A DNA stretch of 64,000 nt from contig NC_046675.1 of NCBI RefSeq assembly GCF_003369915.1, positions 17,360,001 through 17,424,000 on the forward strand, in the 5' to 3' direction. A program made the translations under genes and the position numbers. Below the pieces are notes generated by a model. That model was not told the origin of the DNA. It made no database searches and saw nothing but the letters and a program-made list of their open reading frames with translations. Shown one piece after another: positions 34,233-43,880 of this stretch. The number at the start of each line of letters is the position of its first letter. Position 1 is the first letter of the stretch. The DNA comes from Drosophila miranda (Eukaryota > Arthropoda > Insecta > Diptera > Drosophilidae).

Positions 34233-34378
34233 GTCGGTCTGTCTTTATGTCTCTCCGAAGGTGTTACCCAGTTCCAGTTACTTCTGGCAGCTCTCCGCCG
34301 TGTGCATTCTATCTATATTGCAATGAGAGACACGCGGAAAGAGAGGGAAGGGGGAAAGAGATAGAGAGAGAGAGAGAG

Positions 34379-34533
34379 TGAAGGAAAGTCGGTAAGAAAA
34401 ATCAAAAGCAGCAATGAACCTTCTCTCAGTATGCCCTTCCATTGTATACTCTATTTCTTGACAGAACTTCCATTTTGAATGGGAATCTTAGCAACGAAAC
34501 ACTTAGTATCTTAAATTGGCAGTGAGTCCCCAA
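34379..34533 (+). promoter_or_regulatory. Presumed promoter and 5' UTR of gene A, duplicated before gene B
   Basis: The segment starting TGAAGGAAAGTCGGTAAG aligns with 36364 onward, immediately before gene B. Shared blocks include AGTATGCCCTTC and ATTGTATAC, then TGACAGAA. The similarity starts abruptly after a GA microsatellite. The duplicated unit therefore includes the 5' flank, and the conserved blocks probably hold core promoter elements. Confidence 0.5.
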
Positions 34534-36028
34534 ATGATTGAACAAACAAATATTTACTTGGGCTCTGCCCTGTGTATCGGATGCCTGATTTCCGTGAGTA
34601 CCCGGGGAGGGGATGCCTTTACATTCCACCATTTCTGAGCGATACGCGATATACATATGTACTTATTTCTATCCCGAAAAAATGCAGATAATCAGAGCCG
34701 CACCTACACTTCCATTATCCACCGATCGTGCCCAGTTCGAGCCTCAAACGCTGTTGCATGTTAGTCGAACAACAGTGGCTGAAGTTGACTGGACGCCCTC
34801 AGGATCCACGTATAATTCAATCACCGAAACAAAAGTCCCCAAAGGCGGCAAAGAAAACAGCGCTTTTGTGGCATATGTTGCCACAAATCCCGCCTCGACT
34901 GCACTTCGGAATACGCTCGAGGCATCTACCGATCCTGTCAAGCTCAAGCCTGTTTTAGGCTCAATCCTTCAGAGACTTGGAGTTAAGATCACGCCGCCTT
35001 TAAGCTCGAACCATTCAAGCCTCGGCCTCAAGTATCCAAAGACACGAAAAAACACATTGATTCCGTACGTTTCCAGTGTCCCAGCAACCAGAAATCTAGG
35101 ACTGGTGCTTGTTCATCGCTCGACCAAAAATGCTCAAAGCAACAGAAGTTTACCCGGACTCAAATCTAAAATTGATGGCAAAGAAAAAACCAAAGACAGA
35201 ATTCAGACTAAGAAGCCTGCCCAAACTCCTTTGAGGTCAAGCCATCCGATTAAGCGTCCAGAGACATGGAAGAGCCGACTGACTCCAACCAGATCTCAAG
35301 GGCTATTACTGATGGGCCTCAGTAGCCCATCCGGACCCAAAAAAAGCAGGCAGAAGAGTATGAGGCGTTCAACCAGAAAACTGGTCGCAAACGAAAACGG
35401 ACATAAAATACACCGTAATATTTCTATTCCCGTGGAGCTTACAATACCAATGAAATATCTGGCCAGAGCAAAGTACGAGAAGGCGATCAAATATCTGCCC
35501 AGGAATGCGGAGGAGGAGAACGAGGAGGAGGAGGAGGAGGAGGAGGAGGAAGAAGAATATGAGGACTATGAGGAGTATGAGGAGAATGAAATGGAGAAAG
35601 AGTTGGCCAAGCACTACAAGACTCAAACAATTGTATACACCGACCCACCTGTGTGGATGGACACGCGGTACCATTTCCAGCACAACAGCCGACAGCCCCG
35701 ACTCCGCGTAGAGTCTAATCCAATGCTGGAGTACTACCCCGATGATAAGAATAGAGAATCCGTGTGCAGGGATAAGTCAACAATTGTTGGAACGGATATT
35801 GTTACGAGCTTTATTAAGCCCTATATCTATCAGAAGACCTACGGCAAAAGAAAACTTAACAGGAAATGGCGGGACGATGAAAGCCGCCTTGAACACCTAG
35901 TTTTTTGCCACGGCCCTGAAGATACTTCTGTCTTTAAATTTCTAAAGTGCGCTATTATGCGCCACATGTTCTTTGAGTCTTTGTTACCCAAATATCCATA
36001 CCACCAGGTCCAAGCAGGTCCAGCGTAG
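34534..36028 (+). CDS. Gene A: predicted secreted protein with three-Cys W-x-D-T-R domain
   Basis: Not recognised. Exon 1 (34534-34593) encodes M-I-E-Q-T-N-I-Y-L-G-S-A-L-C-I-G-C-L-I-S, a plausible signal peptide. A 94-bp intron (GTGAGT...TGCAG) is in phase 0, and exon 2 is 34688-36028; 466 aa in all. The middle is basic, with two diverged copies of the repeat seen in gene B, then an E-L-T-I-P-M-K-Y-L motif near residue 275 and a long Glu run at 35510-35560. The C-terminal domain (about residues 338-466) has V-W-M-D-T-R, V-C-x2-K-S-T-I and C-H-x12-C-x2-M-R-H...P-K-Y-P-Y-H. Gene B is its closest relative. The large second exon, splice sites and conservation across five copies support real coding. 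Function unknown; secretion is inferred from the N terminus. Confidence 0.85.
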
Positions 36029-36105
36029 GCCTGTTTTGGAAATCTGGATCGGAAAACTGGAGCTGAAACAGAACACCATGGAGTGTTCTGCTGATCTTTG
36101 GAGAG

Positions 36106-36220
36106 GCTGCACCAAATCTCGGCTATCGTCTGTTGTTCAAGGCAAAGAAAGGCGCCTGATTCACCACGTACTATATCCTTTGTAGTCTGTGAAAGTCAAA
36201 TAAAGTCGATGCCGAATATA
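36106..36220 (+). pseudogene. 3' remnant of a gene C-like copy inside the gene A 3' flank
   Basis: From about 36106 the sequence matches the last codons, stop and 3' UTR of gene C (39714-39826), including CGGCTATCGTCTGTTGTTC, AAGGCAAAGAAAGGCGCCTGATTC and the TTTGTAGTCTGTGAAA block before the poly(A) signal. One extra base breaks the frame. Upstream of the junction the sequence instead matches the gene B 3' flank, so it is a recombination or deletion scar. Confidence 0.85.
36199..36204 (+). terminator. Poly(A) signal available to gene A, inherited from the gene C remnant
   Basis: AATAAA in the segment homologous to the gene C 3' UTR (39801-39806); the first canonical signal after the gene A stop codon. 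Confidence 0.6.
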
Positions 36221-36363
36221 TGTCATTCAATTTGCAACACTCTTACTGTCCCTAACGACTTTCCACACATTCCTTTCCCTTTCGGCAACTGAATGAGCTA
36301 AAGCACAAATCTCTATAGAGATTGCAGTGTGCAATCCATCCAACTCAATGTTCAATTGTGAAG

Positions 36364-36547
36364 TGAAGGAAAGTCGGTAAGAAAATTCAATGGCAGCAAT
36401 GAAACCTCCCTTAGTATGCCCTTCAATTGTATACCCAATTTACTGACAGAATTTAAATATTTGTTGCCATTTGTGTACAATTGAAATCTTCACAGGGAAA
36501 CTCTTAGTGTTATAAATTGACAGTGAAATCGGTAAGGGTTGTCCTGA
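36364..36547 (+). promoter_or_regulatory. Presumed promoter and 5' UTR of gene B
   Basis: Homologous to 34379-34533 in front of gene A, with an extra stretch around 36450-36480. The GAAAGTCGGTAAGAAAA block and the ATTGTATAC/TGACAGAA blocks are kept. Confidence 0.5.
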
Positions 36548-38206
36548 ATGTTGAACCATTTGATTTTTGCCCTGTTCATGGGTTGCCTGATCTGCGTGAG
36601 TACCCGGGGATGGTGTTGGAGGGGGGTTGTTCGAATGTATTTCCATTCCTTAATTTTTGAGCGTTACTAAACTTATCTCTATCCCGAATAAATGCAGATA
36701 ATCAGAGCCGCACCTACACTGCCACCGTCCACGGTTCGTGTCCACTTAAAGCCTTCTTCAAGCTCAATACACTCGCCACGGACAACCACATCCAAGGGAC
36801 TTGCCATTTTCAAAGTTAATTCCACAACTCATGACTGGTGGCGTTTTAGATCGAAAACAGTTGATTCCAACAGCAAAGCAAAGGTCCAAGGAATCGGAAA
36901 TGAAAAGAGGCTGGTGCTGCTGGATCTTCGTCCGACCACAAATTCTCAAAACTTCAGTACCCCATCAGGACGCAAATCAGATATTAATATCGAAAGGGAA
37001 AACGAAGACAAAGGGCTGAGTAAAAAGCGTTCCCACGTACGGGTCGTGGTTCCTTTAAGCTCAACCCGTCTGAGCGTTGGCGCTAAGGATCCAAAAACAC
37101 GGAAAATCGGAGTAACTCCGAATACTTCCATGTTTCCAGCAACCAGAAATCAAGGACTGTTGCTGCTGGATCCGCGTCCGGCCACAAATGCTCAAAACCT
37201 CAGTGCGTCATCAATACAAAAATCTCATATTAAAGGCGAGGGCAGAGCGAAGACTAAAAATCGTTCCCAAATAAGACGCACGACGTCCTTGACGTCAATC
37301 CATCCGAGCGTTGGGGTCGATGATCCGAAGACACGGGAAATCGGAGTGACATCGAACGCTTCCACGTTTCCAGTAACCAGAAATCTAGGACTGATGCTGC
37401 TGGATCCTCGTCCGATCACAAAGGCTCAAAACCTCAGTGCGTCATCAATACAAAAATCTCATATTAAAGGCGAGGGCAGAACGCAGACTAAAAATCGTTC
37501 CCAAATAAGACGCACGACGTCCTTGACGTCAATCCATCCGAGCGTTGGGGTCGATGATCCGAAGACACGGGAAATCGGAGTGACATCGAACGCTTCCACG
37601 TTTCCAGTAACCAGAAATCTAGGACTGATGCTGCTGGATCCTCGTCCGATCACATATTTTCAAAACCTCAGTAGCCCCCCATCCGGATTCAAAAGCCAGG
37701 TACAAAAAACCACCCGTGAAATTCCCATGGAGCTTACAATACCGATGAAATATCTGGCCAGGCCACAGAGCGTGTTGATGATGGACCGGGTACTGGAAGA
37801 TGATCAAATGATACATACCGAAGCACCTGTGTGGAAGGACACGCGGTACCATTTCCAGCACCAAAGCCGACAACCTAAAATACGCCTAGAGTCGAGTCCA
37901 ATAATGGAGTTCTATCCCGATGATGGGAAGATAAACACCGTGTGCTGGGACAAATCAACCATTAGGCGAGCGGATATGGTTATGAACTATATTAAGCCTC
38001 ATATCTATAAAAAGCCGTACGGCAAGAGGCACCTTTACCCTGCATTTCGAAAGGCAAATGGCACATCGGGTATGCCATTGTTATTCTGCCACAGTTCTAA
38101 TTCGGTTCCTGTTCAAATGTTTTTGAAATGTATGATAATGCGCAACATGATGATGGAGTCGTTGGTACCCAAATATCCCTACCACCAGGTCCAACCAGGT
38201 CCATAA
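36548..38206 (+). CDS. Gene B: predicted secreted protein with 78-residue tandem repeats and three-Cys domain
   Basis: Not recognised; paralogue of gene A. Exon 1 (36548-36595) encodes M-L-N-H-L-I-F-A-L-F-M-G-C-L-I-C, a good signal peptide. The intron is 102 bp with the same donor context (GTGAGTACCCGGGGA) and acceptor context (ATGCAGATAATCAGAGCCGC) as gene A. Exon 2 is 36698-38206; 518 aa in all. The body holds repeats of 78 residues (234 bp): 37202-37435 and 37436-37669 are nearly identical, with an older copy just upstream. Units are basic, rich in Arg, Lys, Ser and Thr, with D-P-K-T-R-E-I-G-V and L-D-P-R-P motifs. The C-terminal domain (about residues 390-518) has V-W-K-D-T-R-Y-H-F-Q, V-C-W-D-K-S-T-I and C-H-x12-C-x2-M-R-N...P-K-Y-P-Y-H. 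Function unknown. Confidence 0.87.
37202..37669 (+). repeat. Two nearly identical 234-bp tandem repeats inside gene B
   Basis: Units 37202-37435 and 37436-37669 differ at about six positions by eye, clustered at GAGCGAAG/GAACGCAG and at the 3' end of the unit. The length is a multiple of three, so the frame is kept. A diverged older unit precedes them from about 36960. Confidence 0.93.
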
Positions 38207-38374
38207 TAGTGCTGCTTTGGAAAACTGGATCTAAAGCTGAAACTAAACACTATGGAGGATCCTGCTGCTATTTATTGATCTGATGATCTTTTGATCTGCA
38301 TTCATTTTGTTTTATCATAGTATACATTGTTCTTTCATTCCCCAAATGGAATTGTGGAATAGTCTCATTTCCAA

Positions 38375-38380
38375 TATAAA
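38375..38380 (+). promoter_or_regulatory. Candidate TATA box of gene C
   Basis: CAATATAAAATTC lies 85 bp before the gene C start codon; a start about 30 bp downstream would leave a 5' UTR of about 55 bases. An AATAAA at 38435-38440, the only canonical signal for gene B, lies just after it, so B and C transcripts may overlap. Confidence 0.4.
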
Positions 38381-38459
38381 ATTCATAGTGTTACATGTGC
38401 ATATTCTAGTTATTTATTTCTTAAATTTGCTGTGAATAAAACTATTAGGATACTCAAAA

Positions 38460-39761
38460 ATGTACAAGATAAGCGTGATGGTTTTCCTCTGCCTCTGTTG
38501 CTTTATTACCGTAAGTCGATCAAACAAACAGTTAGATAAACCATTCAACCAATCATTCAAATCCCATTAGACGATTCCCTTGAATCGCCGTCATCTAGTC
38601 GGACCGCAAGGCACTTACCCAATGAATACATCGCACATGGTAATCGCTGGTAACCGCAGCAGACTGGTAGTCGACTATGATCTTGGGTTGAGCGACCAGG
38701 CAAAAGATTCGATAAGTGCTGGTCGGGGTATCCGACTCTTCCAAATTCCCTCATTTGAAAATGCTCAAACCAAGAGGGAGAATACGGGAGCAATAAACAC
38801 AACGGGGGACATCACTCTTTCGCATAGATCTACTAAGAACTATGACGAGAAACGAAAGCCTAGAGCAAGGGATGGAGAAGAAGAGGGAGGAGGAGTAGGA
38901 GGAGGAGAGGGAGAGGTAGTAGTTAACGAAGCTCAAGAAAAGACAAGAGCAAGAGACGGCGACGGCGACGGAGAAGGTGGAGATGTAGTCCAATCTAAAG
39001 AAAAGCCAGTTGACGATGAACTTGCGATGGATCAGGAAGACGACGAGGAGGGATCAGACAAGGATGAAGAAGAAGTGGTGGAAAATAAATTGAGTACAGT
39101 AAGCAGTGCCAGAAAGGAGCTGAAGGTTACAGAATTAGCCCCAGACCCAGAATTATTACCAGAACCAGAACCAGAAGCAGAAGACGAAGAGGATCGAGAT
39201 GATGACGATGTGGAGGAGATTGAAGAACTGGCGAAAAAATCAGATGCTGCTGAGCAAAATATGGGCTTCAAGGACCTACTCGGACCGAAGACACCAAGAG
39301 GCCGTGGCTTTCTTAACAAACAAGGGGAAAGCGGATATAGAGAAGCCATATCCTATGCCGGCGGTTGGAAGGACACGCGCAGGGAGGAGTGGAGAAGTGC
39401 GCTCGCTCGTGCCGGCGTTATGTCCAATCCCCTCGAGGACTACTATCCATCAAACACGAAAAATCTCAGCACGGTGTGCAAAGATAGATCGTCGATAATG
39501 AATTTTCCAAGAGTCATTAAGTGGCTGCACAAGGTTCTCACAAACATCACATACACCCAGCGGCCAATCTTCGTCGAGCTTAGGCGGGAGCTGTTCAAAT
39601 TCGGCAAATCGGAGTTGTGCCACAAAACTACAATGGATAAATGGAAGGATTATCAATACTGCGCCCTCATGCGCAATCAGCGGATGGAGTACATGATTCC
39701 ACATTATCCGCTGCACCAAATCGGCTATCGTCTGTTGTTCAAGGCAAAGAAAGGCGCCTGA
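38460..39761 (+). CDS. Gene C: predicted secreted, very acidic protein with three-Cys domain
   Basis: Not recognised; same family as A, B, D and E. Exon 1 (38460-38510) encodes M-Y-K-I-S-V-M-V-F-L-C-L-C-C-F-I-T, a strong signal peptide. The intron is 60 bp (GTAAGT...CCATTAG), phase 0, and exon 2 is 38571-39761; 413 aa. The middle (about residues 110-235) is low-complexity: Gly/Glu runs, repeated Arg-Asp-Gly-Asp and a long Asp/Glu stretch with Pro-Glu dipeptides. The C-terminal domain (about 280-413) has G-W-K-D-T-R, V-C-K-D-R-S-S-I and C-H-x12-C-x2-M-R-N-Q-R-M-E-Y...P-H-Y-P-L-H-Q, then a basic tail ending K-A-K-K-G-A. Its 3' half was copied to 41.5 kb (pseudogene) and its 3' end to 36.1 kb. 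Poly(A) signal at 39801-39806. Confidence 0.85.
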
Positions 39762-39800
39762 TTCGCCAGTTACTATCTTCTTTGTAGTCTGTGAAAATCA

Positions 39801-39806
39801 AATAAA
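39801..39806 (+). terminator. Gene C poly(A) signal
   Basis: AATAAA 40 bases after the gene C stop codon. Confidence 0.75.
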
Positions 39807-40023
39807 ATGAATGCAGAATATCTGTTTTGTGACAACACTCGTACTTTATCGAAGGACTTTCCACTCACTCCATCTGAAGTGGGTTTCACAGCTTTCATAC
39901 TGATATTTATATCGGGGTATCTTTCCCGTAGCCCTTAACTGTCAGCACAAACTGAGGAGCCTGGGCATATTATTCCAAAGGCTAAAAACAAAATACAGAC
40001 ACAACACAAAAAATACATGAACG

Positions 40024-41175
40024 ATGAAAGTAAATTATCTAGTGTATGTTGCCATTGGATGCTTGATCGTAAGTACCACAGAGTATTCGATGCCATAAAC
40101 ACGGTGCAATAATGTCCTACAGATGATGCCTTTTATGGTGGATACCATGCCAATGATAGCCAATGAAGGTGTTACGAAACTGGGCGAAAAAACTGGTGTC
40201 TCCTCCGCCAGACATCCTCATAGCGAGCAGCTGCTAATGAAGGGTATCACTGAAGCTGAATATCTGGATCGGCAGGACATGCAGATGGCGGCTGATTACT
40301 CTGCTTATGGGAGACAGAAAAAGGCGCAGGATATGCAGAGTGACGCCAGAAAGGAAAAGAAGCAGGATTTGCAAAGTTATGGCGGACTGGAACAGGAGCA
40401 GGATATGCAGATGGCGGCTGATAACTCTGATCTGGGCCTTCGCATGTTTCCCATAGTATATCGAAGCGAGCCGCCACCTCGTGAAGCACCTCTCAGCACT
40501 GCACCACCCCAGTTGGAAAATAAGTGGACTAGACGGTCTAGTGTCGATCCTATCCTCAACTTCTGGGCCAAGGCCGAGGATAAAGTAACAAAAGGAACTA
40601 CTAAGTTGCACTTACCAAGAAAATATGACGAAGTGGAGGCTGAAGCTGGCAAAGAAAGTGATGGTGCTGGTGCTAGTGCTGGTTCTGGTACTGGTACTGT
40701 CGAACAGAGAGCTGGTACAGAGATGACCATATCCATGCCGCGATACGTGACTGATCATATGGGTAAATGGGTATTCAATCCGTGGGGCGTCACTTTCGGG
40801 GATGCTTGGGAAGATACTCGTTTCCAGTTTGAAGGCAAACATTCTGTGCCGTGGGTCCTGGTAGATTATGGCGAACCTGGCGCGTATCGGATGGAAAAGC
40901 TCCATGGATCAGTGTGCCAGGGCAAGTCGACCATTTACAACGTTCCCAAAATATACAAATGGTTTCCACGGTATATTGATACGAAAAAACGCAATCACCG
41001 GAACATCCTAGTTAATCTGAGAAAGGAGATCTACAAAGATGGCAGATCGGAGAACTGCCACACCTCGGACTTAGACGATTGGTACGCGTACATGCACTGC
41101 TCTCTATTGCGAAATATGCGAATGGATTATTTCGTACCCAATTATCCTCTCCACCGTTGGTATAACACCGACTAA
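40024..41175 (+). CDS. Gene D: predicted secreted protein with Q-D-M-Q repeats and three-Cys domain
   Basis: Not recognised. Exon 1 (40024-40068) encodes M-K-V-N-Y-L-V-Y-V-A-I-G-C-L-I; the 54-bp intron (GTAAGT...CCTACAG) is in phase 0, and exon 2 is 40123-41175; 365 aa. After the signal peptide come four spaced Q-D-[ML]-Q motifs (40273-40415), a charged linker, a Ser/Gly/Ala/Thr run (about residues 195-205) and E-M-T-I-S-M-P-R-Y-V, which resembles the E-L-T-I-P-M-K-Y-L motif of A and B. The C-terminal domain (about 241-365) has A-W-E-D-T-R-F-Q-F, V-C-Q-G-K-S-T-I and C-H-x12-C-x2-L-R-N-M-R-M-D-Y...P-N-Y-P-L-H. An out-of-frame ATG in weak context lies 7 bases upstream of the start. Gene E is a recent tandem copy. 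Poly(A) signal at 41228-41233. Confidence 0.88.
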
Positions 41176-41227
41176 TACCACCCATACCATCTATCCGATA
41201 TTCCCATTACCATTGTAGTGTGAATGA

Positions 41228-41233
41228 AATAAA
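41228..41233 (+). terminator. Gene D poly(A) signal
   Basis: AATAAA about 50 bases after the stop codon; conserved in gene E at 43303-43308. Confidence 0.75.
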
Positions 41234-41273
41234 ACTGAAAATATTTGTTTTGTGTATAATATTGATGCGTTTT

Positions 41274-41510
41274 TATACCTGATACTGAAAGATTATAGGG
41301 GTATACTAGGTTTGTGGTGCAATTGGATGTATATAACACTCAGAAGAAAGATATATTCTTGATCAGTCGATATAGCTCCCATATACTCTCCTTCGAGCAG
41401 AGTGTGCCCTCTGGCGTGTGACTGAGTATCCGGTATAAATGACGAGCCGCGGCCCATGCAGCGCCTCACAACGCTCCCGCTCGTTCGCCATAGATTTCTA
41501 CGCGTAGAAA
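41274..41510 (+). mobile_element. INE-1/DINE-1-like fragment after gene D
   Basis: Starts TATACCTGATACTGAAAG and continues GGGTATACTAGGTTTGTGG, ATGTATATAACACTCAGAAG and ATATTCTTGATCAG, all resembling the left end of INE-1/DINE-1 elements. The family is recalled from memory. A related copy follows gene E at 43349, so it was part of the duplicated block. Confidence 0.6.
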
Positions 41511-41517
41511 AGCGAAG

Positions 41518-41870
41518 GGAAGGACCTGCTCATTCCGAAGATGCCAAGAGACCATGGATTTCTTAATAAACAAGAAGGCATATCCTATGCCGGCAGTGGG
41601 AATGGCGAAGGAAGGAATGGTGAAGTGCGCTCGCTCGTTCCGGCATTATGTCCAATCCCCTCGAGAGATTGAATGAATCGATGATGATCGACTCAGCACG
41701 GTGTGCAAAGATAAATCGTCGATAGTGAATTTTCCATAAGTCAATAAGTGGCTGCACAAGGTTCTCACGAACATCTCATATCTCTAGCGGCAAATTTCGT
41801 CGAGCTTAGACGGGAGCTTTACAAACTCGGCAAATCGGAGATGTTCCACCTAACTGATATGGTTAATGTA
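41518..41870 (+). pseudogene. Pseudogene of gene C (three-Cys domain, broken)
   Basis: Aligns with gene C from about 39265 to 39650: AAGGACCT.CTC, GGATTTCTTAATAAACAAG, CATATCCTATGCCGGC, TATGTCCAATCCCCTCGAG, GTGTGCAAAGATA.ATCGTCGATA and AAGTGGCTGCACAAGGTTCTCAC. Several small deletions, frameshifts and stops (for example GAGAGATTGAATGA) break it, and the last C-H...C segment is lost. There is no signal exon in front. Confidence 0.9.
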
Positions 41871-42063
41871 TGATATGATATGTATATTGGGGTATTTTTC
41901 CCGTAGCCCTTGACAGTCGGCAACCGAATCTCTATATCTATAGACATTTCGAGAAGAAACTGAGGAGCATGGGCATATCTGTACTGCTAATATTTGTTGT
42001 ATCATTAAGTCGTCTCAAAGGCTAACAACAAAATACAGACACAACACAAAAAATACATGAACG

Positions 42064-43250
42064 ATGAAAGTAAATTATCTAGTGTATGTTGCCATTGGAT
42101 GCTTGATCGTAAGTACCATCCCATAGAGTACTCGATGCCATAAACACGGTGCAATAATGTCCTATAGATGATGCCTTTTATGGTGGATACCATGCCAATG
42201 ATAGCCAATGAAGGTGTCACGAAACTGGGCGAAGAAACTGGTGTCTCCTCCGCCAGACATCCTTATAGCCAGCAGCTGCTAATGAAGGGTATCACTGAAG
42301 CTGAATATCTGGATCGGCAGGACATGCAGATGGCGGCTGATTACTCTGCTTATGGCAGACAGAAAAAGGCGCAGGATATGCAGAGTGACGCCAGAAAGGA
42401 AAAGAAGCAGGATTTGCAAAGTTATGGCGGACTGGAACAGGAGCAGGATATGCAGATGGCGGCTGATAACTCTGGTCTGGGCCTTCGCATGTTTCCCAAA
42501 GTATATCGAAACGAGCCGCCACCTCGTGAAGCACATCGCAGCACTGCACCACCCCAGTTGAAAAATAAGTGGAATAGACGGATTAGTGTCCATCCTCTCC
42601 GCACCAAGGGTCTCCTCAACTTCTGGGCCAAGGCCAAGGATAAAGTAACTAAAGGAACCACTAAGTTACTACCAAGAAAATATGACGAAGTGGAGGCTGA
42701 AGATGGTAATGAAAGTGATGGTGCTGGTGCTGGTGATGATTCTGGTGCTGATTCTGGTGCCGGTGCTGGTACTGTCGAACAGAGAGCTGGTACAGAGATG
42801 ACCATATCCATGCCGCGATACGTGACTGATCATATGGGTAATTGGGTATTCAATCCGTGGGGCGTCACTTTCGGGGATGTTTGGGAAGATACTCGTTTCC
42901 AGTTTGAAGGCAGAAATTGGTTGCCATGGGTCCAGATAGATTTACCCGAACGTGGCGAGTATCGGATGGAAAAGCTTCATGGTTCAGTGTGCCAGGGCAA
43001 GTCGACCGTTTACAACCGTCCCAGAATTTACAAATGGTTTCCACGGTATATTGATACGAAAAAACGCAATCACCGGAATATCCTAGTTAATCTGAGGACG
43101 GAGATCTACACAGACGGCAGATCGGAGAACTGCCACACCTCGGACTTAGACGATTGGTACGCGTACATGCACTGCTCTCTATTGCGAAATATGCGGATGG
43201 ATTATTTGGTACCCAATTATCCTCTCCACCGTTGGTATAACACCGACTAA
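42064..43250 (+). CDS. Gene E: predicted secreted protein, tandem duplicate of gene D
   Basis: Not recognised. Exon 1 (42064-42108) is identical in sequence to that of gene D. The intron is 59 bp (GTAAGT...CCTATAG), phase 0, and exon 2 is 42168-43250; 375 aa. It keeps the four Q-D-[ML]-Q motifs and has an extra segment (about ten residues, R-T-K-G-L-L region) and a longer Gly/Ala/Asp/Ser run than gene D. The E-M-T-I-S-M motif is kept. The C-terminal domain (about residues 251-375) differs from D mainly between W-E-D-T-R and V-C-Q-G-K-S-T, where it reads N-W-L-P-W-V-Q-I-D-L-P-E-R; the C-H-x12-C and P-N-Y-P-L-H end is unchanged. The concentration of changes in one loop may reflect selection, which is inference. 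The poly(A) signal is at 43303-43308. Confidence 0.88.
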
Positions 43251-43302
43251 TACCACCCACACCATCCATCCGTTATTGCCATTCCCAGTGAAGTGTGAAT
43301 GA

Positions 43303-43308
43303 AATAAA
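43303..43308 (+). terminator. Gene E poly(A) signal
   Basis: AATAAA about 50 bases after the stop codon, at the position equivalent to gene D. Confidence 0.75.
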
Positions 43309-43348
43309 TCTGAAAATATTTGTTTTGGTTATAATATTGATGCGTTTT

Positions 43349-43528
43349 TATACCCGATACTCAAAGATTTTACGGGTATACTAGGTTTGTGGAGTAATTG
43401 AATGTATGTAACACTCAGAAGATAGATATATAGTTGATATAGCTCCCACACACTCTTCTTCGAGCAGAGTAAGGCACTCTGGCGTGTGACTGAGTATCCA
43501 GTATCCGCTCGTTCACCATAGATTTCCA
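43349..43528 (+). mobile_element. INE-1/DINE-1-like fragment after gene E
   Basis: Starts TATACCCGATACTCAAAG, then GGGTATACTAGGTTTGTGG and ATGTATGTAACACTCAGAAG. It is homologous to 41274-41510 with internal deletions and ends in the same CGCTCGTTC.CCATAGATTTC block. Confidence 0.6.
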
Positions 43529-43880
43529 CGCTAAATTAGTTGACTTTGACTGATAATAATAATACGTAGGGTAGTCCGTAAATATATTTAAAAATACCAT
43601 TAATGCGCATTAAAGTATTGATAATTTAAAACAAGAACAACAAAATTGTATTTATGACAAAACAAAAAAAAGGAAAAATCCCAAGGTGCACAGCAGATGA
43701 AACAGAAAGAATTATTTGACTTGAGCAAAAACCTCAGTTTGGGCGGTTTAAATGGATTCGATAGATACAATAATACTACAATCGATAGACCTTTGCATTA
43801 AATTTCCAAAAAATTTTGTGATCTTGAAACATTTGGAACACATATATACAAACAATTGGGAAGCATCTCCTGAGAGGCAC

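Larger units (their letters stand above)
29802..34378. other. Noncoding DNA between ttk upstream region and the small-gene cluster
   Basis: No supported gene. Segments at 31.6-32.2 kb and 33.48-33.9 kb are AT-rich and may be old repeats. ATACCC-type repeat ends occur near 31422 and 33330. Microsatellites at 30430, 32682 and 34201 are listed separately. Confidence 0.5.
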
